A stretch of DNA of 52,729 nucleotides from Desulfosporosinus sp. (GCA_031292095.1 JARLHU010000019.1:1-52729), one strand, 5' to 3'. Numbered from the stretch's first letter, positions 1 to 9,168 are shown. The notes: generated from the letters alone by a model not told the origin. A program made the numbers and translations.

Positions 1-138
1 GAGCTAAAGTCCGTTTCGAAGATGGGAGTCAATGAAGAGGCACAAATTACAAATTATCTGAAAGCCACAGAGTTAAAACGAGGCCTTTTAATCAACTTTG
101 GCGATCATCAATTGAGTTACAAGCGATTTGTAGTTTAG
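1..138 (+). CDS. GxxExxY family protein, C-terminal fragment (5' end outside window)
   Basis: Frame 1 is open from the window edge to TAG at 136-138 and encodes about 45 residues. They include ELKSVSKM, EEAQITNYLKA, RGLLINFG and a final YKRFVV. This matches the C-terminus of the short GxxExxY proteins, a PD-(D/E)XK-nuclease-like family of unproven function, where the 'Q..NYLK.....GLLiNFG' block is typical. Only the last third is present, so the GxxExxY motif itself cannot be seen. A tandem repeat follows directly. The family call rests on motif memory. Confidence 0.7.
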   Translation, partial: ELKSVSKMGVNEEAQITNYLKATELKRGLLINFGDHQLSYKRFVV

Positions 139-152
139 AGCTAAAATGTATT

Positions 153-182
153 TAATCTGTGTTAATCTGTGTAATCTGTGGT
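153..182. repeat. Tandem 10-mer (TAATCTGTGT-like), three units
   Basis: Two exact units TAATCTGTGT (153-162, 163-172) are followed by a diverged third (AATCTGTGGT, 173-182), just after the GxxExxY stop. Similar 'aatctgtg' tandems are, from memory, common beside GxxExxY genes in unrelated bacteria; that association is recollection and was not checked here. Confidence 0.6.
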
Positions 183-231
183 TGATAACTGAGTACCTGA
201 ATAGTCACAAAAATAATGATTCGTAATTCAA

Positions 232-260
232 TTTGTAGGTATAATTTTTATACCTACAAA
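232..260. repeat. Perfect 13-bp inverted repeat with 3-nt centre; possible operator
   Basis: TTTGTAGGTATAA, then TTT, then TTATACCTACAAA: every base of the arms pairs. A partial copy of one half (AGGTATAATTTTT) recurs at about 300-312, still upstream of the next gene. The 319-nt spacer 139-457 otherwise holds only the tandem repeat and a weak promoter candidate. Palindrome plus a downstream half-site suggests a protein-binding operator more than a terminator, because no T-run follows. Confidence 0.5.
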
Positions 261-325
261 AACACCAAAATGCCTGTAAAATCAGGGTTTATTAATGCAG
301 GTATAATTTTTCACGGGAATCAAGG

Positions 326-355
326 TTACATTGTTTTATTGAAATATGATAAGAT
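326..355 (+). promoter_or_regulatory. Candidate sigma-A promoter for the DVU0298-MGMT-VOC gene
   Basis: TTACAT (326-331) and TAAGAT (350-355) are separated by 18 nt and lie about 100 nt upstream of the chosen start at 458. The hexamers are only fair matches to TTGACA/TATAAT. Confidence 0.35.
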
Positions 356-457
356 AATTCCTAATAAGGAACAAAACAGACCTAGAAATTAAAACAAATG
401 GCTGTGGAGACTGGCAGAAGATCCGGAGCTGAATTTAGAGGAGAGAGAAGGTGTCCA

Positions 458-2077
458 ATGCCTACGAAAAGAGATGTGGAACGAATCTTACAGAACCGGG
501 ATTGGAAGCAACTATTCGCTTGGGGTGACGAAAATAAGAGTCTCTATCGACAACTGATGGCGCGAATTTATGTTAAAGACGGCATCATCTTTTGGCGAGC
601 GGTAGAAGCTTTAGGGGTTTTTGCTCACTATATCGAGCAGAAAGAGCGGAACTATGCGCTGGAACTAGTGCGACGTTATTTTTGGATGCTTAATGAAGAA
701 TCAGGAGGGACGGCCTGGAATGCGTCTGAGGCCATAGGCAGTCTGATCGCCCAGTGTCCGAAGACGTGTGGACAGTTTAACTGGATGCTTTCAGGGTTAC
801 TGGAAGATGAAAGCTTGAGAGATGGTGCGCTATGGGGGTTAGCGCAATTGGCTCAGGTTAGTCCACACTTAGTGGACCCACTGGAAGAACGAATAAGACC
901 TTTCTTAGAGTCTGATGAATCTCTAGCTCGGGGGCTAGCCGCCTTGATTTATACACTAGTGAGAATACCTCCTGATGACTTTGCTCTCTATCGTGCCGAA
1001 GGGCCTAAATGGAGCGTCCCCCCAGAGTTGGACCAGCGTTTGAAAAATGATCAAAGTCCACTCGAAATCTATCAAGATGGGGAACTGCGCAGCTACCTTG
1101 TACAGGAACTTTGGCAGGCTCAGACCGTTGCTTTCTGGACAGAAAAGCTAATGATTCATGACCTTGAGGTCGAATTAACGGTTGCCTCCACTGCGGTGGG
1201 GTTGTGCTGGTTGGGACTCGGTCCATCGGTTGAGGAGGAACAATCCTTACGGACTTGGGCGTCACGCTGGTTGCCAAAAGGGTTTCTAATTCCGAAGCGC
1301 GAACCGAATGGTGAAGCTATTCGTCAGTTTCAAGAGTATCTAGCTGGAAACCGCAAGGAGTTTACGATTCCGCTTCATCAGCTCGGTACACCGTTTCAAC
1401 TTTTAGTTTGGGAAGAACTTCTGCGTATTCCTTACGGAGAGACACGTACTTATGGTGATATCGCTACAAAGGTGGAAAATCTGAAAGGGCAAAGAGCAGT
1501 GGGTATGGCAAATCATAGAAATCCAATTGCAGTTATGGTCCCTTGTCATCGAGTCATTGGTAAAAACGGAAATTTGACGGGTTACGCCGGAGGTTTGGAC
1601 ATTAAGCAAAGACTATTAGAGTTGGAGGGTGCTATCCTGCCCTTAATCAGCGAAAAAACCGAGGAAAAGAGTCAGGGGAGGGAAAATATGGAAAAGATAG
1701 AAAACGGATCCCTTTTTAGGGGAGTCCAACACATTGGGATTAAGGCTGTGGATCTGGAGAAGGCTCTTCGGTTCTACCAAGAGGTACTTGGCTTTAAGTT
1801 TTTATATCGGATTAAACCAGGAGATGTGGAACTGGTTTTTTTGGAATTAGGGGGTACCGTCGTAGAGCTCGTTGAAGTGGTCGATGGTCAACGTTATGAA
1901 GATGGTGTTGTCAATCACTTAGCTCTGAGTGTAGCGGATATTTTTAAGGCCGTTGAGCATTTACAAGCACATCAGGTGGAGTTGATCTCTTCAGAGCCCA
2001 TGGCTTTAGGCGAAGGACAATATAATTTCTTTTTCCGTGGTCCTAGTGGAGAAAAACTTGAATTATATCAGGTGTAG
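458..2077 (+). CDS. Three-domain protein: DVU0298-like helical repeat, O6-alkylguanine-DNA alkyltransferase, VOC/glyoxalase
   Basis: About 539 residues. Residues 1-210 are alpha-helical, HEAT-like and resemble DVU0298-family proteins. Residues about 225-400 are a complete MGMT/Ogt domain with GTPFQLLVWEELLRIPYGE, the helix-turn-helix region and the active-site motif PCHRVIG; the acceptor Cys is about residue 363. The domain would repair O6-alkylguanine by suicidal alkyl transfer. Residues about 411-539 form a VOC metalloenzyme-type domain (VQHIGIKAVDLEKALRFY, VNHLALSV, KLELYQV). ATG 458 is preferred to the in-frame ATG 398 because AGGAGAGAGAAGG precedes it. No stop separates the parts, but the VOC part also has its own SD (GGGGAGGG) and ATG at 1688, so it may additionally be made alone. 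The link between the three activities is unknown. Confidence 0.8.
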   Translation: MPTKRDVERILQNRDWKQLFAWGDENKSLYRQLMARIYVKDGIIFWRAVEALGVFAHYIEQKERNYALELVRRYFWMLNEESGGTAWNASEAIGSLIAQCPKTCGQFNWMLSGLLEDESLRDGALWGLAQLAQVSPHLVDPLEERIRPFLESDESLARGLAALIYTLVRIPPDDFALYRAEGPKWSVPPELDQRLKNDQSPLEIYQDGELRSYLVQELWQAQTVAFWTEKLMIHDLEVELTVASTAVGLCWLGLGPSVEEEQSLRTWASRWLPKGFLIPKREPNGEAIRQFQEYLAGNRKEFTIPLHQLGTPFQLLVWEELLRIPYGETRTYGDIATKVENLKGQRAVGMANHRNPIAVMVPCHRVIGKNGNLTGYAGGLDIKQRLLELEGAILPLISEKTEEKSQGRENMEKIENGSLFRGVQHIGIKAVDLEKALRFYQEVLGFKFLYRIKPGDVELVFLELGGTVVELVEVVDGQRYEDGVVNHLALSVADIFKAVEHLQAHQVELISSEPMALGEGQYNFFFRGPSGEKLELYQV

Positions 2078-2155
2078 CATCAAAGCTCTGTGTAGTAATG
2101 TCTTCACACATAGCACGTGGGTATTATCTCATTATACTTTTTTTACTTTCAGAAG

Positions 2156-2183
2156 AGCATCTGCCGGAGGCAGGTGCTTTTTA
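2156..2183 (+). terminator. Rho-independent terminator after the DVU0298-MGMT-VOC gene
   Basis: AGCATCTGCC (2156-2165) pairs with GGCAGGTGCT (2169-2178; one G-T pair) around GGA, followed by TTTTT. The rest of the 342-nt gap (2078-2419) shows no recognisable gene, no c-di-GMP riboswitch consensus and no convincing promoter; a strong RBS (AAGGAGGAG) lies just before the next gene. Confidence 0.8.
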
Positions 2184-2419
2184 ATTTAGACCAAAGATAA
2201 GAGCGAATTTTCTAAAAGATCGGTGTAGTATACCTTTCAGACTTTTATTATGTATTCCTACAGCTTATTGAAGGTTTTTTATCGAGCGATGCCGAAACGT
2301 AAGACATTACCCAACGTATAGGAGTTAATTCTCAGTAGCTATGCAAATCCTGAATCTGGTCCGGATATAGTAATGGTTTTTTTTGAAATGACTCTCGTTA
2401 ACAAGGAGGAGATGAATAT

Positions 2420-2851
2420 ATGGGTATGACAGAGTCCTTTTTGTTGTTCTGCATGGAAGAAAGAAGGTACGCGCTGGACGTGACAGATGTGGAACGAATT
2501 GTACGTGCAGGTGAAGTGACCATCGTACCTGATGTGCCCGATTTTATTCGAGGACTTATTAATGTTGCAGGGAATATTATTCCGGTCATTGACATGCGTC
2601 GGCGGTTGGGTTTACCTATTCGGGACATGGTGTTGAGTGACCGATTCATTCTAATTAACGTGGCGAGCAGGTTGAGGGCGCTACTGGTGGACGGGGTGGA
2701 AGGGGTTGTTGAGCTGCCTACACCTTCAGTAACAAGTTTGAAGACCGAAGTCAAAGAGGCTATACCTACAGCTACGATGGTCGATGGAAATATAGTTCTG
2801 ATACAATCTATAGAAGCGTTTGTTTTTGAGACTGCTCCATTTCAGGTCTAG
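2420..2851 (+). CDS. cheW: CheW-domain coupling protein (first of the Wsp-like operon)
   Basis: 143 residues, one CheW domain over nearly the whole length: FCMEERRYALDVTDVERI, then VPDVPDFIRGLINVAGNIIP and VIDMRRRLGLP, the usual 'G..N.rG.iiPviDlr..lg' core. CheW proteins bridge chemoreceptor tips to the CheA kinase in a cytoplasmic array. AAGGAGGAG before ATG 2420 fixes the start. It opens a run of seven chemosensory genes with short gaps and overlaps. With the second CheW at 4409 it corresponds to the WspB/WspD pair. Which one sits with CheA and which with the methyltransferase cannot be told from sequence. Confidence 0.93.
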   Translation: MGMTESFLLFCMEERRYALDVTDVERIVRAGEVTIVPDVPDFIRGLINVAGNIIPVIDMRRRLGLPIRDMVLSDRFILINVASRLRALLVDGVEGVVELPTPSVTSLKTEVKEAIPTATMVDGNIVLIQSIEAFVFETAPFQV

Positions 2852-2873
2852 GACATTCATAGGGAGGATTCAA

Positions 2874-4409
2874 ATGACTGAAGATTATGTAGATGTTGCC
2901 GACACTAAATCGGCGGTGGGGATGAACCAACTTGTCACCCTGATCGCTGAGAAAATGGGTTTGCATTTCTCGGCAAATAGGCGGCAAGATCTTAAGCAGA
3001 CCGTCCAAGCTCTTGCTAGAGAGCATGGTCAGGAAGATACTGCTTTGTTTATTCAGTCTCTGATCGCATCCTCGCTGTCTGAACAGCAAGTAAAGAGCTT
3101 GTCCAGCCACCTTACGGTCGGTGAGACATACTTTTTCCGAGAGATGAAGAGCCTGAAGGCGTTCCAGGATTATGCTGTTTCAGGATTGATTAAGCACCGG
3201 TCAGGGCAGGAACGTCGTCTCAGGGTCTGGAGTGCAGGGTGCAGTTCGGGCGAGGAGCCCTACACTGTGGCGATGCTGATTGACCAAATGCTTCCCGAGG
3301 TTAAGAACTGGGATATACGTATTTACGGCACGGATATCAATCTGCAAGCTCTTGAAAAAGCTCGGCGTGGGGTTTACACAAAATGGTCGTTTCGCGGAAC
3401 CTCGGATGCCCTGCGGGATCGATACTTCGAACCAGCCGGACAGGGAACGTACGCGGTAAAAGCTCGATTCAAGGACATGGTTTCTTTTTCCTACCTCAAT
3501 TTGGCTACAGATGATTACTCTTCGATTTTAAACACTCAGGAGATGGATGTAATCTTCTGTCGGAACGTCATGATGTATTTCACGCCCCGGATGATTCAGC
3601 AGGTCATTCAGCGAATGCATCACTACTTGGTGGAGGGGGGGTGGCTCATCGTAGCTCCTAGCGAGACATCAACGCTACTTTCTTCCGAGTTCTCAGCGGT
3701 TCAGTTCGAAGGGGCGACCCTTTATAGAAAGGCCCCTCAAGAGCCGCCAGATTACAAGGTATGGGCTCCGGTGGCGCCTACAGTGTCGGAATCGTTTCTA
3801 CATACGCCTTCAATTTGGACCGAAACCGTAAAGGTAATTCCGACTGTACCCCTTAGGGTATCCCCGGCGCCTGAGCCCAAGTATACTAGGCGAAGATATG
3901 AAGAGGCGTTGGCGGCTTACCAAGGCAGACGTTACGAGGAGGCTATTGCACTCCTACTGACGATTCTCTCAGTGAAGGGATACGGAGAACATCCGTGGGA
4001 GGCTGATGGCAGCGTAGCTGCCCTAATGGCCCGAGTCTTAGCGAATCAGGGGAATCTTGAACAGGCTGTTAAATGGTGTGAAAAAGCCATTGCTGAGAAC
4101 AAGATCAATTCGGATTACTATTTTCTTCTCGCCATGATCCTTTTGGAGCAGGGGCAAGAAAAGGCTGTTGTTCAAGCACTCATGCGTTCCTTGTATCTCA
4201 ATCCAGATTTCATTGCCGCCTATTACATGTTGGGAACGCTTGCAGTCCGCGAGAACAGACCTAAAGATGCCAACCGATATTTCCGGCAGGCGATATCGTT
4301 ACTTTTAGATGTGCCAAAGGAAAATAGTTTGCAGGAGTTGGACGGGATCACTGCCGGTAGGCTGATGGAAAATATTCAAACGGCAATGATTGAAGGAGCT
4401 ATCAATTGA
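2874..4409 (+). CDS. cheR: CheR-type chemoreceptor methyltransferase with C-terminal TPR repeats (WspC-like)
   Basis: 511 residues from ATG 2874, which has AGGGAGGA 5 nt upstream. Residues about 20-275 are CheR: an N-terminal helical domain, then the SAM-binding fold with VWSAGCSSGEEPYTVAMLI, IYGTDIN and VIFCRNVMMYF. It would methylate glutamates on the chemoreceptor of this operon. After a Pro-rich linker (about 285-345), residues 350-500 hold tetratricopeptide repeats (YEEALAAYQGRRYEEAIALL, AVKWCEKAI, AAYYMLGTLAVRENRPKDA). CheR-TPR fusion is characteristic of WspC and FrzF-type methyltransferases in non-motility pathways. The stop overlaps the next start (TGATG). Confidence 0.93.
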   Translation: MTEDYVDVADTKSAVGMNQLVTLIAEKMGLHFSANRRQDLKQTVQALAREHGQEDTALFIQSLIASSLSEQQVKSLSSHLTVGETYFFREMKSLKAFQDYAVSGLIKHRSGQERRLRVWSAGCSSGEEPYTVAMLIDQMLPEVKNWDIRIYGTDINLQALEKARRGVYTKWSFRGTSDALRDRYFEPAGQGTYAVKARFKDMVSFSYLNLATDDYSSILNTQEMDVIFCRNVMMYFTPRMIQQVIQRMHHYLVEGGWLIVAPSETSTLLSSEFSAVQFEGATLYRKAPQEPPDYKVWAPVAPTVSESFLHTPSIWTETVKVIPTVPLRVSPAPEPKYTRRRYEEALAAYQGRRYEEAIALLLTILSVKGYGEHPWEADGSVAALMARVLANQGNLEQAVKWCEKAIAENKINSDYYFLLAMILLEQGQEKAVVQALMRSLYLNPDFIAAYYMLGTLAVRENRPKDANRYFRQAISLLLDVPKENSLQELDGITAGRLMENIQTAMIEGAIN

Positions 4410-4942
4410 TGAGCATGTCTATAGAACAAACGAAAAAAATATTGATGGATAGGGCTAAGGTTCTGGCACTCGAAGGCAAAGATGAAACCGCCAGTGGTGA
4501 GAGAATCCAGATCATAGAGTTCAGACTGTCAAACGAAAAGTATGCCATCGAGTCTGTTTATATACGGGAAGTCCTTCCATTGAAAGAGCTGGCAGTTGTA
4601 CCCTGTACTCCACCCTACATACTTGGGGTCATTAATGTACGTGGACAAATCCTTTCCATCATTGACTTAAGGGTCTTTTTTGAGTTGCCGCGGGAAACGG
4701 CAACCCGTGCCACCAAAATTATTGTACTGAGTTCGAATGAGATGGAGCTGGGAATTGTAGCAGATGCAGTAACCGGGGCGCGTTCTATTCCGCTGGACCA
4801 AGTGCATGTGGGACTGCCGACATTGATAGGTATCCGTGAAATCTATCTGCGTGGCGTGGTTGGAGATGATCTTGTGTTTCTCGATGCGGCAAAGCTACTG
4901 GCGGATAAGTTGATTGTGGTGGATGAAGAAGTCGAGGAGTAG
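4409..4942 (+). CDS. cheW: CheW-domain coupling protein (second of the operon)
   Basis: 177 residues. A 30-residue N-terminal lead is followed by a CheW domain (IQIIEFRLSNEKYAIESVYI, VVPCTPPYILGVINVRGQI, SIIDLRVFF) and an acidic C-terminal tail. ATG 4409 overlaps the cheR stop by one base and follows AAGGAG at 4392-4397, so the two genes are translationally coupled. Two different CheW proteins in one operon is the arrangement of the Wsp pathway (WspB and WspD). Confidence 0.93.
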   Translation: MSMSIEQTKKILMDRAKVLALEGKDETASGERIQIIEFRLSNEKYAIESVYIREVLPLKELAVVPCTPPYILGVINVRGQILSIIDLRVFFELPRETATRATKIIVLSSNEMELGIVADAVTGARSIPLDQVHVGLPTLIGIREIYLRGVVGDDLVFLDAAKLLADKLIVVDEEVEE

Positions 4943-4964
4943 TAGAAGGTGAAGGAGAATGATG

Positions 4965-6647
4965 ATGTTTAACCTTAAGAATATAAACATAGGAAAGAAG
5001 CTCGGGTTGGGGTTTGGGATTATCGCATTTATTGTTATGATCGTCGGTGCCATTGGGTGTTATGAAATAGCACATATATCACAAGAACTGGGTTATATTG
5101 GCCAGAATCGTATTATTGACCTTCAAAACCTTTCTACCCTTAATTATCAACGCGTACTGATACGTGCCGATTCATTCAATGTGGAGACGTTAGAGTCTCA
5201 AGACAATTCGGATGATACCCTGCAGCGTATCTTGGCTAGTCGCAAAAAAAGCTGGGAAATAGTGGACCGGGCGTATGCCTCTCTTTTAAGCACCCCGCGG
5301 GCGTCTGATCAAGGTAGGGCGCTGATTACGCAGCTTGAAGGGGAATACACGGCTTGGCGAACCCTGTATGTTGATCTTGACAAGGCTATTGAGCAGATTG
5401 CCCTAAACAACAATACCGACCAAAAACAGGCGCTATTTGCCAAATATAGGGGACTCATCACGCGTATGGTTCCGATATCAGATACTATGGGTGCGACATT
5501 CGACAGCATAACGGCAAACAATGTGGCGAACACCAATCAAATAATCCAAGCAAATATTGTAGAAGCTCATTCTCTCGAATTATGGAGCCTGATCGTTATA
5601 GTTTTGAGCATCGTGATAGTAATTATTCTGTCGGTGATCATTACACGCAGTGTGAGTGTTCCGATCATGGCGTCTGTGGGGTTTATCACCTGTATCAGTC
5701 AAGGGGATCTGAGTCAAGAGGTCCCCAAGATACTCTGCGATCGAAAAGATGAGAACGGAGAGCTTGCGCGGTCCATGCAGACTATGGCTGAAAACCTTCG
5801 TGCGCAGATCCGTGATATTTCCCAGGTCTCTAATGGTCTTGTTCTTTCGGCTAGTGAGATAGCAGCATCAGTATCACAGGTGACCTCCGGAACCCAGGAA
5901 AACTCGGCGGCAGTGATGGAGACGACGACTACAGTAGAGGAAGTCAAGCAAACGGTAAATGTGACGAGCCATAAGGCCAGGGAGGTGGCGGACAAAGCCC
6001 AGCAAGGGCTTCAGGTGGCCCATGACGGGCGGCAGACGTCTGAAAAGCTGGCAGTCGGGATGCAGCGTATCCGTGATCAAATGACCATAGTGGGCGACAC
6101 AATTATGAAGCTCAGCGAACAAAGTCAGGCGATCATTGAGATTACCACGACAGTCGAGGATTTGGCTGATCAGTCCAATATCCTTGCGGTCAACGCAGCA
6201 ATAGAAGCGGCAAAGGCAGGAGAACACGGCAAGGGTTTTGCGGTGGTGGCGCACGAGATCAAAAGCCTTGCGGAACAATCTAAACATGCTACCAAGCAGG
6301 TACGAGGCATCCTGAGCGATATTCAGAAGGCTACAGGGGCAGCCGTAATGGCTACGGAACAGGGAAGTAAGGCGGTGGACGAGGGGGTTAAAGAAGCTAC
6401 AAGAGCAAGTGAATCAATCCAAGCACTCAGTAGGAATTTTTCAGAATCGACTCAATCTGCCGCGCAAATTGCAGCTGCCAATAAGGAACAACTCATGGCA
6501 ATCGATCAGGTTACGACGGCGATGCAGAATATCGAAGAGGTTACCACTCAAAATGTATCTAGTATGAGACAACTGGAAATCGCAGTGCAGAGCCTGAAAA
6601 ACATGGCTCAAAATCTGACCAGCACAGTAGCACGCTATAAGGTTTAG
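4965..6647 (+). CDS. Methyl-accepting chemotaxis protein with 4-helix-bundle sensor (WspA-like)
   Basis: About 560 residues. TM1 (about 12-34, FGIIAFIVMIVGAIG), an extracytoplasmic helical domain of about 170 residues resembling 4HB_MCP, TM2 (about 205-227, SLIVIVLSIVIVIILSVIIT), a HAMP linker, and a signalling coiled coil. The hairpin tip reads LADQSNILAVNAAIEAAKAG then GFAVVAHEI, the canonical CheA/CheW contact. AAGGAG at 4952-4957 best fits the third of three consecutive ATGs (4965); 4959 and 4962 are alternatives. WspA, the Pseudomonas surface-sensing receptor, has the same 4HB-HAMP-signalling build. The stimulus is unknown. Confidence 0.93.
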   Translation: MFNLKNINIGKKLGLGFGIIAFIVMIVGAIGCYEIAHISQELGYIGQNRIIDLQNLSTLNYQRVLIRADSFNVETLESQDNSDDTLQRILASRKKSWEIVDRAYASLLSTPRASDQGRALITQLEGEYTAWRTLYVDLDKAIEQIALNNNTDQKQALFAKYRGLITRMVPISDTMGATFDSITANNVANTNQIIQANIVEAHSLELWSLIVIVLSIVIVIILSVIITRSVSVPIMASVGFITCISQGDLSQEVPKILCDRKDENGELARSMQTMAENLRAQIRDISQVSNGLVLSASEIAASVSQVTSGTQENSAAVMETTTTVEEVKQTVNVTSHKAREVADKAQQGLQVAHDGRQTSEKLAVGMQRIRDQMTIVGDTIMKLSEQSQAIIEITTTVEDLADQSNILAVNAAIEAAKAGEHGKGFAVVAHEIKSLAEQSKHATKQVRGILSDIQKATGAAVMATEQGSKAVDEGVKEATRASESIQALSRNFSESTQSAAQIAAANKEQLMAIDQVTTAMQNIEEVTTQNVSSMRQLEIAVQSLKNMAQNLTSTVARYKV

Positions 6648-6720
6648 GGCATATGAAAGAAAATGACAAGTCAAAGATGCCAATGTGCCAAAGTCCATTG
6701 ATGTTGGAGGTAAAGCATCT

Positions 6721-9090
6721 ATGAGTAAATCTGAACTGGAATTTCTAATTGAGTTGCGAAAAGTCTTTGCTATTGAGGCTGAGGAGCATCTGCAAACTAT
6801 TGTTGCTGGTCTGATCGATATCGAGAAAAATAAAGAGCCGGCTGAATATAAAAATATTATCGAAGCAATATACCGAGCGGCGCATAGTCTCAAAGGTGCC
6901 TCGCGTACTGTGAACATGACCGGCATTGGGATTGTCTGTCAGTCTCTGGAGAGTGTCTTCTCAGCAATGAAAAATGGTACTCTGAAGCTCGGCTTCGGAG
7001 ATTTTGACATGATTCATCGTGCGGTGGACGGTATCTCACGCATGTTAGCTGTAACTGCGCCTTTAGGTGAAGGAGATGGGGCAGTCGACGCTCTTATCGG
7101 ACCACTTGATCGAATGATGAATCTCAATAAAAACTTTTCCAAGCATCAAGATTCAGCAAAACAAAAGTCATCCCTTCCTCATGCGGATCCTATAGTGTTT
7201 GAGCCTTTTGTAGATCGCACGATCGCCCCGGAAAGGCCAGAGAAATCATACTTTTCATTTGTCGTGGAGGAACCATTACTGGACTCTGAAGGTAATGGAA
7301 CGGAACAAACATTGATAGAACCGGTACAGAAGATTTCAACAGAGAAGATTTCTGCAGAGAAGACATCTACAGCTCTTGCTAGGGGTATGCCGGCGATGTC
7401 GGAGACCATCCGGGTTGAGGTACCCAAACTCGACGCCATCCTGCTGCAGGCAGAAGAACTGATTTCGATAAAACTCGCTGGGGAACAGCGTATTTCAGAA
7501 CTCGGGGATATTCTAAGCCTATTCGGACCATGGAAAAAGGAATGGGAGAAGGCGGGGATGAGTGACTGGAACTACTCTCGCATGCTTGAGGTTGAAGCCA
7601 AGATTGAGGATTTGAGAAAAGTTCTGTACTCCGATCTTCGAACTAATGGAATGTTGGTTGATCGTTTGTTGGAAGGCACAAAAACCGTGTTGATGCTACC
7701 CTTCTCAACTATGCTGAAGGCGTTACCGAAAATGGTGCGTGATATCTCCCGTCAACAGAATAAAGAGGCTGATCTGGTGGTTAGTGGTGGAGACATTAAA
7801 GTTGATAAACGTATTTTGGAACGGATTAAGGACCCCTTGGTCCATCTTGTACGCAACAGCATTGACCATGGTATTGAGAAGACGGATACGCGTCTGGCGA
7901 ACAACAAGCCTGTGGTTGGCACTATCTCAATTAGCATATCTCAGGTAGAGGGTACAAAGATTCAGGTACTGGTTGCCGATGACGGGAGCGGTATTGATCT
8001 GGTTCATGTGTTGAGGAATGCAGTAAAACGCGGTTTGGTATCTGAAGAGGGCGCAAACGTGTTGGACGAGCAGTCGGCTTTGCAATTGATCTTCCAATCC
8101 GGAGTTTCTAGTAGTGACATCATTACGGACATTTCTGGCCGTGGGCTTGGAATGGCGATTGTGAAGGAGGCCGTTGATAAACTAGGCGGTAGCATATCAA
8201 TTGAAACTCGTAAGGAGAAAGGCACTACATTCAGGATCTGCCTTCCCTTGACCTTGGCCACATTCCGAGGAATTCAGGTCAAAGAATACGGGCACATTTT
8301 TACCCTGCCAACGTCGAGTGTTGAACGTGTGGTAAGAATTCGGAAGGATGAGGTTAAGAGTGTAGAAAATCGAGAAATCGTTGCGGTAGAAGGGGTTCCC
8401 CTTTCCCTAGTGCGACTCGGCGCTGTTCTGGAACTTGATCCGGTAGCCGATGGAGCGGAAGAGCGGAATTTGATGACTGTCGTAATATTGAAATCTGGTC
8501 AGAGTCGCATGGCTTTTGTAGTCGATAGGCTTTTAAATGAACAGGAAATTCTGATTAAAGGTCTTGGCAAACAACTTGTACGCGTAAGGAACATTGCAGG
8601 AGCCACAGTATTGGGTTCGGGGCAGGTTGTCCTTGTCTTAAATGTTGTCGACCTGATGCGGTCTGCTATTCGCGCTGCCAAGACAGCTACGACTGTTCCT
8701 CTGGTGGCAAAAGCAGAGGCAACACGAAAAGTAGTCCTCGTCGTGGAGGATTCGATCACTTCACGGACATTGTTTAAGAACATTCTTGCCTCTGCAGGGT
8801 ATAATGTTCATACTGTAGTAGATGGGATGGAAGCTTGGGGTGTGCTTAAGGAGAAACCCTTTGACATTGTAATATCGGATGTGGAAATGCCGAGAATGAA
8901 CGGCTTTGACCTGACGGCCAAAATCCGAGGGGAAACAAAATTGGCCGAGCTTCCCGTTATATTGGTAACTTCACTGATATCGAAGCAGGATCGAGAGCGG
9001 GGTGTCGATGTCGGAGCAAATGCCTACATTGTGAAAAGTAATTTTGATCAGAGCAATCTTCTTGAGGTCGTTCGACGACTGGTCGGATAA
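6721..9090 (+). CDS. cheA: CheA-type histidine kinase with C-terminal receiver domain (WspE-like)
   Basis: 789 residues. The N-terminal Hpt domain carries the phospho-acceptor His55 in AAHSLKGA. After a variable linker come a P3/dimerisation segment, the HATPase domain (LVHLVRNSIDHGIE N-box, VADDGSGID, SGRGLGMAIVKEAV), a CheW-like P5 domain, and a receiver domain (VVLVVEDSITSRTLF, VISDVEMPRMNGF) with an intact phospho-Asp. Kinase-receiver hybrids of this kind include WspE. ATG 6721 follows GGAGG at 6706-6710; an upstream GTG at 6685 has no RBS. It is expected to phosphorylate CheB (9169) and the REC-PAS-GGDEF protein (10242); the fused receiver may act as a phosphate sink. Confidence 0.94.
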   Translation: MSKSELEFLIELRKVFAIEAEEHLQTIVAGLIDIEKNKEPAEYKNIIEAIYRAAHSLKGASRTVNMTGIGIVCQSLESVFSAMKNGTLKLGFGDFDMIHRAVDGISRMLAVTAPLGEGDGAVDALIGPLDRMMNLNKNFSKHQDSAKQKSSLPHADPIVFEPFVDRTIAPERPEKSYFSFVVEEPLLDSEGNGTEQTLIEPVQKISTEKISAEKTSTALARGMPAMSETIRVEVPKLDAILLQAEELISIKLAGEQRISELGDILSLFGPWKKEWEKAGMSDWNYSRMLEVEAKIEDLRKVLYSDLRTNGMLVDRLLEGTKTVLMLPFSTMLKALPKMVRDISRQQNKEADLVVSGGDIKVDKRILERIKDPLVHLVRNSIDHGIEKTDTRLANNKPVVGTISISISQVEGTKIQVLVADDGSGIDLVHVLRNAVKRGLVSEEGANVLDEQSALQLIFQSGVSSSDIITDISGRGLGMAIVKEAVDKLGGSISIETRKEKGTTFRICLPLTLATFRGIQVKEYGHIFTLPTSSVERVVRIRKDEVKSVENREIVAVEGVPLSLVRLGAVLELDPVADGAEERNLMTVVILKSGQSRMAFVVDRLLNEQEILIKGLGKQLVRVRNIAGATVLGSGQVVLVLNVVDLMRSAIRAAKTATTVPLVAKAEATRKVVLVVEDSITSRTLFKNILASAGYNVHTVVDGMEAWGVLKEKPFDIVISDVEMPRMNGFDLTAKIRGETKLAELPVILVTSLISKQDRERGVDVGANAYIVKSNFDQSNLLEVVRRLVG

Positions 9091-9168
9091 TATATAGGTT
9101 AAAGCAGAGGAGATGTCATCGTCATGTTAGGGGTAATTTTTTATATATTGTGATGGAGGATATAAGGC

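Noticed and set aside
2184..2419. Possible c-di-GMP (GEMM) riboswitch before the Wsp-like operon
   Set aside because: I looked for the conserved GEMM core and tetraloop-receptor elements and saw none; no terminator precedes the RBS either.
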